From Sediminibacillus albus (lineage in GTDB: Bacteria > Bacillota > Bacilli > Bacillales > Amphibacillaceae), in assembly GCF_900101125.1 (NCBI RefSeq), contig NZ_FNFL01000002.1, forward strand, positions 1-64,000: a stretch of DNA of 64,000 nucleotides. The letters run 5' to 3'. The translations under genes were made by a program, and so were the position numbers. The notes beneath the pieces were generated by a model. It was not told where the DNA came from and ran no database searches. It saw only the letters and a program-made list of their open reading frames with translations. Shown piece after piece: positions 54,244 through 62,065 of the stretch; the first letter of the stretch is position 1, and the number at the start of each line of letters is the position of its first letter.

Positions 54244-54352
54244 TGTTAAAAATTCCCTCGATGGCAGCCATAAACATCGATATTCCCAAGATTGCCAGGA
54301 CTAGCGGGCGCCGTGTTTTATTTGCAGCAGCCGTTTGGGCAGATTCTGACAT
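54221..54352 (-). pseudogene. N-terminal remnant of an MFS (EmrB/QacA-like) transporter
   Basis: On the minus strand ATG 54352, preceded by GGCTCGGAG, opens a 43-codon frame. The first part, SESAQTAAANKTRRPLVLAI then LGISMFMAAIEG, is a hydrophilic start and the first membrane helix of a DHA2-type drug exporter. Immediately after MAAIEG the frame runs into a terminator sequence and stops at 54221. The remaining 400 or more residues are missing, so this looks like a deletion that fused the gene start to the htpX terminator. It is non-functional. The family call rests on a short stretch and is moderate. Confidence 0.6.
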
Positions 54353-54414
54353 ACTCCGAGCCTTCTTTCTGAAGAAATTCTCTCTACTAAAGGTTGCATT
54401 GACTGAAAGAAGCA

Positions 54415-54454
54415 GAAAAAAGAGACCAGCTGCACATAATGCTGATCTCTTTTA
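54415..54454 (-). terminator. Terminator of the DoxX-like gene
   Basis: On the minus strand AAAGAGATCAGC pairs with GCTGGTCTCTTT and a TTTTTC run follows. It lies just past the stop of the DoxX gene. Confidence 0.88.
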
Positions 54455-54470
54455 AAGTATTTATTATTAC

Positions 54471-54977
54471 TTAAACCGTTGCTGTTTCTTTTTTTACTTT
54501 TTTGCTGGGAGTAAGGCTGCGAAGATAAGGGATTGCCCATCTGTCCAAGCCGTATTTTCCAGCGTTTGCTCCGGCAACGATGACGAAGAAGGCTAATAAG
54601 ATCATTTGTCCATTAGTGCTGACAGTGCCGCTGAACAGGAAGGCGAAGTTCATCACCATTCCCATCAATGCTGCAAAGTTGGTCAAAAGTCCAAGAATCA
54701 AGGCAATTCCGACAAGTACTTCTCCCCACATAACCAGGAAAGAGAAGAGGCTGGAATTTGGTAGTGCGACATGCTCCAGGAAAGCTGCCCACCAGCCCTG
54801 TACGGCCGGATGCTCTCCAGTAGCAGAAGCGACGGCACCTTGCAGAAATCCACTTGCGTCAAACCCGCCGCCTGCTATTTTTTCAATGCCCGCGTGTAGG
54901 AATTGGTATCCAAGATAGATTCGAATGATGGCTAACATACCGGCAATCACATTGTTTCTTCTTAATACGTCAAACAT
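54471..54977 (-). CDS. DoxX-family membrane protein
   Basis: A 168-residue protein with four membrane segments: about 11-31, 64-89, 90-118 and 125-142. The family's start NVIAGMLAIIRIYLGYQFLHAG (parts: IIRIYLGYQFLHAG) and RYLWGEVLVGIALILGLLT-like MWGEVLVGIALILGL are present. The family includes subunits of thiosulfate:quinone oxidoreductase and mycobacterial DoxX; in Bacillus such paralogues (YfiD/MhqP/CatD type) are often linked to redox stress, but no partner gene adjoins here. ATG 54977 follows AAAAGGAGATG. It is a single gene with its own terminator. Confidence 0.87.
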   Translation of the reverse strand: MFDVLRRNNVIAGMLAIIRIYLGYQFLHAGIEKIAGGGFDASGFLQGAVASATGEHPAVQGWWAAFLEHVALPNSSLFSFLVMWGEVLVGIALILGLLTNFAALMGMVMNFAFLFSGTVSTNGQMILLAFFVIVAGANAGKYGLDRWAIPYLRSLTPSKKVKKETATV

Positions 54978-55188
54978 AATGAAACATCTCCTTTTAAATT
55001 AATTGGTGTTATTTTGTTCAACATTTCACATAATTTTTGATAAGATCTTGTTTGTTTTCTTACTACACTTATATCTTAGCATGATTTCCATCCTACGAAA
55101 GGATATTGTGAATTAATTCACATACTGTTCAATAAGATATGTCGTTATTGTGAATAAATTAACAATAATGGGAAGGGAATCTGCTTTT

Positions 55189-55339
55189 TCGGGATAACTG
55201 TTCTACTTCGGATGGCAGTTGCTCTACTTTCCGGGACAATCGCTCTACTTCACCTGAAAGTAGCTCTACTTTAGGGGAAAGTTGCTCCACTCCCCCGGAG
55301 TTGCTCTACTTTCCGGGATAATCGCTCCACTTCCCCGGC
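55189..55339 (+). repeat. Tandem 21-bp repeat array 1 (about seven units)
   Basis: Seven units, mostly 21 bases and one of 19, share the end GCTCTACTTY (for example GGATGGCAGTTGCTCTACTTT, with variants TTCTACTTC, GCTCCACTCC). The unit body is G-rich and variable (CCGGGACAATC, ACCTGAAAGTA, AGGGGAAAGTT). It lies in the 467-base gap between the DoxX and aldo-keto reductase genes. The same family forms a larger array at 60700-61007. No open reading frame with a ribosome site is seen. The rest of the gap (54978-55188 and 55340-55444) shows only AT-rich sequence and a ribosome site AAAGAGGTGG. Confidence 0.85.
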
Positions 55340-55444
55340 ACTGCAAAAACGTTGAATTCATTTAAAGAGCGCAGCGAGTATTCGTTGCGACTTTCCGCAG
55401 GCAAACTGGTAGAATAAAAGTATTATAGGAAAAGAGGTGGCGTT

Positions 55445-56362
55445 GTGAACAAAATAAAGTTGGGTAAGAGTGATTTGGAGGTAGGCGAAATTTCTCTTGG
55501 CTGTATGCGCATGGACAAGTTGTCAAAGCAGGATGCAGCCAGGGTAATCGAAAACGCACTTGATCAAGGCGTTGATTTGTTTGATCATGCCGATATTTAT
55601 GGCGGCGGAAAATCAGAAGAAGTCTTTGCTGACGCAATTAATATGTCCCCGTCCATACGGGAAAAAATAAAAATTCAGACGAAGTGCGGTATCCGCGATG
55701 GCTTTTTTGATTTTTCCGAACAGCATATCCTTGCTTCTGTAGATGGCAGTCTGGAACGGTTGAAGACGGATTATATTGATATTCTCCTGCTCCACCGACC
55801 GGATGCATTAATGGAGCCTGAAGAGGTCGCGGAAGCTTTTACCAAGCTGAAGCAAAGCGGGAAGGTCCGCCACTTCGGGGTCAGTAATCAGAATCCGATG
55901 CAAATCGAACTACTGAAAAAATACTTAAAGGATGACCTGATCATCAATCAGCTGCAATTAAGTTTGATGTTTACCCCAATGATTGATGCTGGCTTGAATG
56001 TAAATATGCAGCATGACCCTTCGGTTGTCCGGGACAGCAGTATCCTTGATTATAGCCGTCTAAACGAGATGACCGTCCAAGCCTGGTCGCCATTCCAGTT
56101 TGGAATGTTTGAAGGTGTATTTGTCGGTAATGATAAATTCCCTGAATTGAACGCCAAGCTGCAGGAACTGGCCGAGAAGAAAGGTGTCACAGACTCTGCC
56201 ATCGCCATTGCTTGGATTTTGCGTCATCCGGCCAGCATCCAGCCAGTTGTTGGCACGATGAACCCACAACGTATGGCGGATATCGCCAAAGCCTCTGACA
56301 TCGAAGTAACACGGGAAGAATGGTACGAACTATATCGGGCGGCAGGCAATAAGTTGCCATAA
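55445..56362 (+). CDS. Aldo/keto reductase, YdhF-like
   Basis: A 305-residue NADP-dependent reductase, AKR family of the YdhF/YqkF kind. The catalytic tetrad is D47 and Y52 in FDHADIYGGG, K80 in IQTKCG and H117 in LLLHRPD. The C-terminal part has WILRHPASIQPVVGTMNPQRM, the NADPH-binding and substrate loop. The start is GTG 55445, ten bases after AGAGGTGG. It sits alone after the first tandem array. The substrate is unknown. Confidence 0.93.
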   Translation: MNKIKLGKSDLEVGEISLGCMRMDKLSKQDAARVIENALDQGVDLFDHADIYGGGKSEEVFADAINMSPSIREKIKIQTKCGIRDGFFDFSEQHILASVDGSLERLKTDYIDILLLHRPDALMEPEEVAEAFTKLKQSGKVRHFGVSNQNPMQIELLKKYLKDDLIINQLQLSLMFTPMIDAGLNVNMQHDPSVVRDSSILDYSRLNEMTVQAWSPFQFGMFEGVFVGNDKFPELNAKLQELAEKKGVTDSAIAIAWILRHPASIQPVVGTMNPQRMADIAKASDIEVTREEWYELYRAAGNKLP

Positions 56363-56372
56363 CCACACAAAA

Positions 56373-56410
56373 AGGACACCAGCTGATATTTCATCCGCTG
56401 GTGCTTTATT
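56373..56410 (+). terminator. Terminator after the aldo/keto reductase gene
   Basis: CACCAGC (56377-56383) pairs with GCTGGTG (56397-56403), followed by CTTTATT. The stem is short but well placed. Confidence 0.7.
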
Positions 56411-56466
56411 ATGTAATCCAACAGATACAGTTAGAATTCAGCTTTCTAATCGATAATAAAAACAGT

Positions 56467-56496
56467 AAAAAGAGAAGCACAATGATGTGCTTCTCC
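56467..56496 (-). terminator. Terminator after the NCS2 permease gene
   Basis: On the minus strand GAGAAGCACA pairs with TGTGCTTCTC around a TCAT loop, then TTTTTACT. It lies just after the permease stop. Confidence 0.85.
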
Positions 56497-56504
56497 CATG
56501 AAAC

Positions 56505-57806
56505 TCAACTCATCACATGAAAGATGAAATTAAACAAAAACAATCCGGCAATTACATACAATGCCAATGAGACTTCCTTTGCTTTACCAATGGCGATTTT
56601 TAAAATTGGGTAAAGAATAAACCCTACTGCAATTCCGTCTGCAATACTATAGGTGAACGGAATCATGGCAATTATGAGAAACGCCGGAAAGCTTTCACTT
56701 AAGTCTTCCAAGTCTAAGTGGCGAATATTTTCGAGCATCAGTGCCCCGATAATCATTAAAATCGGTGCAATCGCACTATCTGGAATAAGCTTAATGACCG
56801 GGATGAAAAATGCTGAAAGTAAAAAAAGGACGCCCGTAGTTACGGTAGTTAAGCCTGTTCTGCCGCCTGCAGCCATTCCTGCAGTTGTTTCGACCGTTGC
56901 AACCGTCGGACTTGTGCCAAACAAACCGGACAACGCTGCAGACACGGAATTTGCCTGAAATGCACGGGCGAATTTCTCCGGACGGTTGATGAAAGCAACA
57001 TGGCCATGGGTAAGTCCGATATTTTCAAACACTAGTACCATGGTAATTAAAAACACGGCAATCCAAAAGGTCAATGAAAGAATGTTATCAAATGACATCA
57101 CACCGAAAACTTCCATGTATTCGGAGAAAGAGAATGCTGTTTCTTCAGCAGACTGCACATCAATCAAACCGAATAGCCATGCAAGCAATGTGCCGGCAAT
57201 TACGGTAATCAAGAAGTTTCCTGGTATGTTGCGGATGAACAGGATGATGGCAATCAAAAAAGTTAGTATCGTGGCAAGGACCTGAGGTTCGCCCAGATCA
57301 CCAAGCGCGATAATCGAGTTGGTCCCTTTTTCTACCAGCCCGCCTTTTTCGAGGCCGATCAGCATTAAAAACAACCCTAACCCTACCGTGATAGCCTCTT
57401 TTAACGATTGGGGGATCGCCTCACTTAATCTTTTCGCAAACCGGGAAAATGCAATGAACATGAACAATAAGCCGGAAATAAACACAACGGCCAGCGCTTC
57501 CTGCCATGTGATTCCCATTGATTGGACAATCGTATAAGAGAATAGAGCATTGATCCCCATACCTGGTACTAAAAGAATCGGCACGTTTGCATAAAATCCC
57601 ATAATCAAACAGCCGGCGACAGACGAAATAATCGTTGCCAGTATCGCTGCTTCCAGCGGTATTCCAGCCTCCGATAATATAAGTGAATTTACGGCAATGA
57701 TATAAACAATTGCAAAAAAGCCAATAAATCCTGCCAGTATTTCACGTTTTACCGTCGTCTCATTCTGGTCAAGCTTAAAGAGTTGGTTAAACCTATTATT
57801 TTTCAT
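56505..57806 (-). CDS. NCS2-family purine permease (PbuG/PbuO-like)
   Basis: A 433-residue membrane transporter of the AzgA-like NCS2 branch (hypoxanthine/guanine type) with about 12-14 membrane segments. Characteristic parts are GFFAIVYIIAVN, ILLVPGMGINALFSYT, GLGLFLMLIGLEK, NIGLTHGHVAF, FGTSPTVATVETTAG and MAAGGRTGLTTV. In B. subtilis PbuG and PbuO bring in guanine and hypoxanthine. ATG 57806 is preceded on the minus strand by TAGGATAGACCGCC, a weak ribosome site. I looked for a purine riboswitch upstream on the minus strand and saw none. Substrate choice between guanine and hypoxanthine is undetermined. Confidence 0.92.
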   Translation of the reverse strand: MKNNRFNQLFKLDQNETTVKREILAGFIGFFAIVYIIAVNSLILSEAGIPLEAAILATIISSVAGCLIMGFYANVPILLVPGMGINALFSYTIVQSMGITWQEALAVVFISGLLFMFIAFSRFAKRLSEAIPQSLKEAITVGLGLFLMLIGLEKGGLVEKGTNSIIALGDLGEPQVLATILTFLIAIILFIRNIPGNFLITVIAGTLLAWLFGLIDVQSAEETAFSFSEYMEVFGVMSFDNILSLTFWIAVFLITMVLVFENIGLTHGHVAFINRPEKFARAFQANSVSAALSGLFGTSPTVATVETTAGMAAGGRTGLTTVTTGVLFLLSAFFIPVIKLIPDSAIAPILMIIGALMLENIRHLDLEDLSESFPAFLIIAMIPFTYSIADGIAVGFILYPILKIAIGKAKEVSLALYVIAGLFLFNFIFHVMS

Positions 57807-58303
57807 GGCGGTCTATCCTATTAAATTAGCCCTCTCCCTACCCGCTCGTCCTGCAAAAAAACAAGAGAGCCACAAGATAGCATTTTAACAGAAATAATCG
57901 ACTCTGCCAATAAGCTGCATTTTCTGCTTGCAGCAGTTATAAATAGACACTAACTTTCTGTACGAGTGAATATGGTCGCCATTCTTTTGATTTAAAAGGA
58001 ACCCGCCCGAAATCCCTGTAAATCGTTTAGATCTCCTATTTACCAGCCTGCCGGAAAAATATTGGTTTTTTGCTAAATTAATTTCAAAATGGTATTGGAA
58101 TCCACCCCGGCAGTGAAGTATAATAAACCTTTCGTGTAAACTGTTACTATGTCTCTGTGATATCTTTTAATGATGATTGGGATAAACGAAGGGACAATCT
58201 TCCGCAAATCCCCATAAGCTAGTATTAGAAGAGAAATTAATTGAATTAGCAGCACCATTTATTTTTCATTAGCTAAGGCAATCTGATACAGGGAGTAAGA
58301 TAT
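57807..58303. other. Divergent intergenic region upstream of the permease and GH65 genes
   Basis: Apart from the promoter at 58095-58124 little can be named. CTGCTTGCAGCAG near 57931-57943 is a small palindrome, and the region has several AT-rich stretches. No riboswitch, no cre site and no gene were recognised in these 497 bases. Confidence 0.4.
58095..58124 (+). promoter_or_regulatory. Candidate sigma-A promoter for the GH65 gene
   Basis: TTGGAA (58095-58100), an 18-base spacer and a perfect TATAAT (58119-58124) point toward the GH65 gene, whose start is 180 bases further on. The leader holds no clear structure. Confidence 0.5.
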
Positions 58304-60619
58304 ATGACTTGGAAAATATCAAAAGGTTCGTTAGACGAAAAAAGTCTGTTGTTAAATGAGAGCCTGTTTGCTCTCGGCAATGGTTATCTCGGAGTAAGAG
58401 GGAACTTTGAAGAGGGCTATCAGCAGGGGAACAATTCGATTCGCGGCACTTATATAAATGCTTTTCACGATGAAACGGAAATAAGCTATGGAGAAAAATT
58501 ACATGCCTTTCCTGATACCCAGCAGAAACTGGTGAATATTATTGATTCACAGGATGTCACTATATTTATTGATGGGGAGTTATTTTCTTTATTTTCAGGT
58601 AAGGTCATGGAATATGAACAAAATCTCCATTTTGACGGTGGCTATTCCGAACGGATCATACGTTGGCTGTCTCCAAATGGAAAAGAAGTGAAATTGCATT
58701 TTAGGCGAATGGTTTCTTTTGTTCTCAAAGAACTGTTCTTGATCGATATCAAAGTGGAACCTGTCACTCCAGTCAATGAAATAAAGATTGTCTCCTCAGT
58801 AAATGGAGACGTGTCTAATTATATAGATAAAAACGATCCGCGTGTTGCTTCTGGCCACGCGAAACGCTTATTTGTTAAGGAAGCTGGCATGCAAGCTGAA
58901 TACAGCATCGTTCGTAATCAGACGATGGTTACCAATCTGGAGGTTGCTTGTGTAACAGACTCAACTGTAGCTGCCAGCGATTATCAATACAACAGTGAAA
59001 CGAGTGAATCAGGTGTGAAGGAGATATACACCTGTAATGGAAACAAACCTGTTCAGTTCACAAAGTTTAACGTTTATACCGACACGCTTCGGCATCAAGA
59101 AAAGCTGGTAGAAACCGGTCTTGGCATTCTCCAAAAAATTAAAGGGGCTGTTTTTGAAGATTTTATCGTCGAACAGACAGCTTACCTCACCAATTTTTGG
59201 AATAATTCTGATGTTACTATTTCCGGAGACCAGGCTCTGCAGGAAGGAATTCGGTTTAACCTATTCCATTTACTGCAATCGGTCGGAAAGGATCCTGTCA
59301 GTAACATAGCTGCAAAAGGGCTGTCAGGCGAAGGGTATGAAGGGCATTATTTTTGGGATACAGAAATTTATATGTTCCCTGTCTTTTTGATGACTAATCC
59401 TGATCTGGCCAAAAATCTGCTGGTCCAGCGTTATTCTACGCTAGACAGTGCCAGACTGCGGGCCAAAGAGATGGGTCACAGCAAGGGAGCGTTATTTCCG
59501 TGGCGGACAATTACCGGAACAGAATCGTCTGGTTTTTTCCCAGCGGGGACGGCGCAGTACCATATTAGCGCCGATATCGCGTACAGCTATGTCCAATATT
59601 TCCTGGCAACTACCGATGTTTCCTTTTTAAAGGATTATATGGCGGAAGTGCTGTTTGAAACGGCCCGGCTGTGGATGGACACCGGCCATATGTATAATGG
59701 CCAGTTCCGTATCGATAACGTCACCGGACCGGATGAATATACGTGTATTGTTAACAATAATTATTATACAAACATCATGGCTAAGAATAATTTAAACTGG
59801 GCAGCCAAAGTTTATAAGCTGCTGGAAGAGGTGGACAGCACTCTGTTGGATCGTATGAAGGCTGAACTATCTTTGAATGAAGAGGAAGTAAGAGAGTGGA
59901 CAGAAGCAGCAGAAAACATGTATTTGCCGTATGATGAAAAATTAGGCATCAATGCACAAGATGATACGTTTTTACAGAAAAACCGGTGGGACCTGCAAGC
60001 CACACCGAAAGAAAAATTCCCGCTGCTGCTCAATTATCATCCATTAACACTGTACCGTTATCAAGTATGCAAACAAGCGGACACAGTACTCGGCCACTTC
60101 CTGCTTGAAGATGAACAAAACTTGGAAACTATTAAAAAGTCCTATGATTATTATGAACAGGTGACAACACACGATTCATCGCTCTCTTATTGTATTTTCA
60201 GCATTATGGCCTCCAAGCTTGGCTATACGGAAAAGGCTTATGATTATTTCATGAAAACTGCTCGTTTGGATTTGGATAATACGCACGGCAATACCAAGGA
60301 TGGCCTTCATATGGCTAATATGGGCGGCACCTGGATGGCGATTGTTTATGGATTTGCCGGATTGCGGTTGAAAGAAACCGGTTTGTCTTTTGCGCCATTT
60401 TTACCGCCGAAGAAGTGGGAAACTGCTTCCTTTAATGTGCAATTCCAAAACAGGCTGCTTTCGGTAACCATGGAAAAGGACGCCATTTCTTATTGGCTGA
60501 AAGCAGGAGAGGCGCTGACCTTCCGTCATTTTGATCAGGCCATCACCCTTCAAACCGGAGAAGAAATAAAAATCAGCACCGACAGCGAGGAACACGACAG
60601 AAGCCTGGCAATTGTATAA
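58304..60619 (+). CDS. GH65 disaccharide phosphorylase (maltose/kojibiose type)
   Basis: A cytoplasmic inverting phosphorylase of 771 residues. It uses phosphate to split alpha-linked glucose disaccharides into beta-glucose-1-P and a sugar. It has the N-terminal beta-sandwich (1-270), the (alpha/alpha)6 barrel with FWDTEIYMFPVF, KGALFPWRT and FFPAGTAQYHI, the catalytic acid E478 in VTGPDEYT, and the small C-terminal beta domains. There is no signal peptide. GGGAGTAAG precedes ATG 58304. GH65 covers maltose, trehalose, kojibiose and nigerose phosphorylases and I cannot choose among them from motifs. The following terminator makes it a single-gene unit. Confidence 0.94.
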   Translation: MTWKISKGSLDEKSLLLNESLFALGNGYLGVRGNFEEGYQQGNNSIRGTYINAFHDETEISYGEKLHAFPDTQQKLVNIIDSQDVTIFIDGELFSLFSGKVMEYEQNLHFDGGYSERIIRWLSPNGKEVKLHFRRMVSFVLKELFLIDIKVEPVTPVNEIKIVSSVNGDVSNYIDKNDPRVASGHAKRLFVKEAGMQAEYSIVRNQTMVTNLEVACVTDSTVAASDYQYNSETSESGVKEIYTCNGNKPVQFTKFNVYTDTLRHQEKLVETGLGILQKIKGAVFEDFIVEQTAYLTNFWNNSDVTISGDQALQEGIRFNLFHLLQSVGKDPVSNIAAKGLSGEGYEGHYFWDTEIYMFPVFLMTNPDLAKNLLVQRYSTLDSARLRAKEMGHSKGALFPWRTITGTESSGFFPAGTAQYHISADIAYSYVQYFLATTDVSFLKDYMAEVLFETARLWMDTGHMYNGQFRIDNVTGPDEYTCIVNNNYYTNIMAKNNLNWAAKVYKLLEEVDSTLLDRMKAELSLNEEEVREWTEAAENMYLPYDEKLGINAQDDTFLQKNRWDLQATPKEKFPLLLNYHPLTLYRYQVCKQADTVLGHFLLEDEQNLETIKKSYDYYEQVTTHDSSLSYCIFSIMASKLGYTEKAYDYFMKTARLDLDNTHGNTKDGLHMANMGGTWMAIVYGFAGLRLKETGLSFAPFLPPKKWETASFNVQFQNRLLSVTMEKDAISYWLKAGEALTFRHFDQAITLQTGEEIKISTDSEEHDRSLAIV

Positions 60620-60630
60620 AATGTATATAT

Positions 60631-60668
60631 AAAAAAGAACACGCTTGTCGATAAGCGTGTTCTTTTTT
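60631..60668 (+). terminator. Terminator after the GH65 gene
   Basis: AAAAAAGAACACGCTT pairs with AAGCGTGTTCTTTTTT, a 16-bp perfect stem around GTCGAT. This is one of the strongest terminators in the window. Confidence 0.93.
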
Positions 60669-60699
60669 ATATAGAACTAGAGACAGGTTAATCTCGTTT

Positions 60700-61007
60700 G
60701 AGGGGAAATCGCTCGACTTAGTGGCGGAGTCGCTCTACTTTCCCGTGAAATCGCTCGACTTTATGCAGGAGTCGCTCTACTTTCGCGGGAAGTCGCTCTA
60801 CTTTGCCCTGGGATTGATCTACTTTCACGGGAAGTCGCTCTACTTCGCCGGGATTGTTCTACTTTGGCAGAAAGTCGCTCTACTTTGCCCTGGGATTGCT
60901 CTACTTTCACAGGAAGTCGCTCTACTTCGCCGGGATTGCTCTACTTTGGCAGAAAGTCGCTCCACTTTGTCCTGGGATTGATCTACTTTCACAGAAATCG
61001 CTCCCTT
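60700..61007 (+). repeat. Tandem 21-bp repeat array 2 with 82-bp higher-order repeat
   Basis: About fifteen units, 21 bases each with two of 19, end in TCGCTCTACTTT or a close variant (for example CGCGGGAAGTCGCTCTACTTT, less one base each side). Units 6-9 (60805-60886) and 10-13 (60887-60968) are near-identical 82-base blocks with about five differences, and a third block begins at 60969. It fills the gap between the GH65 terminator and the AraC gene. Frames through it read runs such as KSLYF and QEVALL with no ribosome site, so it is not coding. It is the same family as 55189-55339. Confidence 0.92.
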
Positions 61008-61118
61008 CACCGTATTTTAACATCGGAAACCTGCATGTAAATCTATACAATTTCACTAGTTTAAGTCATGAAACGTTGTCTATGGTAATATATAAAATAA
61101 TAGAGATACCCATTATGA

Positions 61119-61967
61119 TTGGAGAAAAGAATCAGGGAGCTGGTAAATATCGATAGCATTAACCTGGATTTATCGAATAAAGGCATTCGGCTCTATGAAA
61201 GCAACCATTTGGCTGGGGACTTGGTCAGCGAGCACCATCACCAGGTCCATCAAATTTTGTATGCCTTGGAAGGAGAGGGAAAAGCTGTCCTTAATGGGGA
61301 GAGTTTTTCGTTTAAACAGGATAACGTGGCCGTTATTGTTCCATACTCTGTCCACTCGATCGTCTCCGATTCGAAATTGACAGTGCTTGTTCTTGCCTTT
61401 GAGCACTCTATTTTGCAGCCATCCGTCAGCAGAGATTTACTTCAATCTTTCTTTTCAGCCACGCAATTGGTGAAGCTCCATCCGTTTGACGGCAGCAATG
61501 TCAGACAGCTGCTGCGCAAAATGTTATATGAGCAGTCCCAGGGTGAAGCCATCAATTATGTGGCAATGAAGATTTTTTTGTCCGAATTGTTATTAAAGTT
61601 TGCCAGATCGTCAAACGAGTCAGAAATGTTCGACGCGAACGTCCTACGTGCGGAGCGATTGCGCAATTATATAGATACCCATTATTTTGAAGTGATCAGT
61701 TCAACTGATTTATCCTCTAAGTTAGGCATAAGTACACGTCACCTGAACAATATTTTCAAGGATAGGTACCAGGTGACTCCGATGCAGTATTTAACAGAAG
61801 TTCGGGTCGATTTAGCGAAGCAGCTATTAACGGAAACCAGCAAAGACATCGCATCGATTTGCTTTGAAGTTGGTTTTGAGTCGCTTTCTACCTTTTACCG
61901 GACCTTTAAAAATACAACCGAGGTTTCACCGAATAAATATCGTACCGCCTACAAAAAAATTATATAA
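61119..61967 (+). CDS. AraC-family transcriptional regulator
   Basis: A 282-residue regulator with an N-terminal cupin (sugar-binding) domain, including HHHQVHQILYALEGEGKAVL and VPYSVHSI, and a C-terminal AraC double HTH (about 185-280) with SSKLGISTRHLNNIFKDRYQ and CFEVGFESLSTFYRTFK. The start is TTG 61119; the ribosome site is weak (AGAGAT), so an alternative start cannot be excluded. It precedes a Gfo/Idh/MocA gene, from which it is separated by a terminator, so it may regulate that downstream gene and the DUF993 gene. Confidence 0.91.
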   Translation: MEKRIRELVNIDSINLDLSNKGIRLYESNHLAGDLVSEHHHQVHQILYALEGEGKAVLNGESFSFKQDNVAVIVPYSVHSIVSDSKLTVLVLAFEHSILQPSVSRDLLQSFFSATQLVKLHPFDGSNVRQLLRKMLYEQSQGEAINYVAMKIFLSELLLKFARSSNESEMFDANVLRAERLRNYIDTHYFEVISSTDLSSKLGISTRHLNNIFKDRYQVTPMQYLTEVRVDLAKQLLTETSKDIASICFEVGFESLSTFYRTFKNTTEVSPNKYRTAYKKII

Positions 61968-61985
61968 TTTATTTCCGATATTAAG

Positions 61986-62020
61986 AAATCCGTTCTTAGA
62001 TTAATAAGACGGATTTTTTT
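61986..62020 (+). terminator. Terminator after the AraC gene
   Basis: AAATCCGTTCTTA pairs with TAAGACGGATTT (one mismatch) followed by TTTTTTG. It separates the regulator from the oxidoreductase gene. Confidence 0.85.
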
Positions 62021-62065
62021 GTTGCCATTATGATAAGAGTATCAGGAATGAAAGGGGATACATAT

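Noticed and set aside
57807-58303. Purine riboswitch upstream of the NCS2 permease gene
   Set aside because: The conserved purine-aptamer core and its paired loops are not present on the minus strand leader.
60700-61007. CRISPR array
   Set aside because: Units are contiguous 21-bp repeats without unique spacers, and no cas gene is present in the window.
60721-61156. Open frames through the second tandem array reading repeated KSLYF or QEVALL-type peptides
   Set aside because: They arise from the 21-bp units being a multiple of three, have no ribosome site at their starts and show degenerate rather than protein-like variation.
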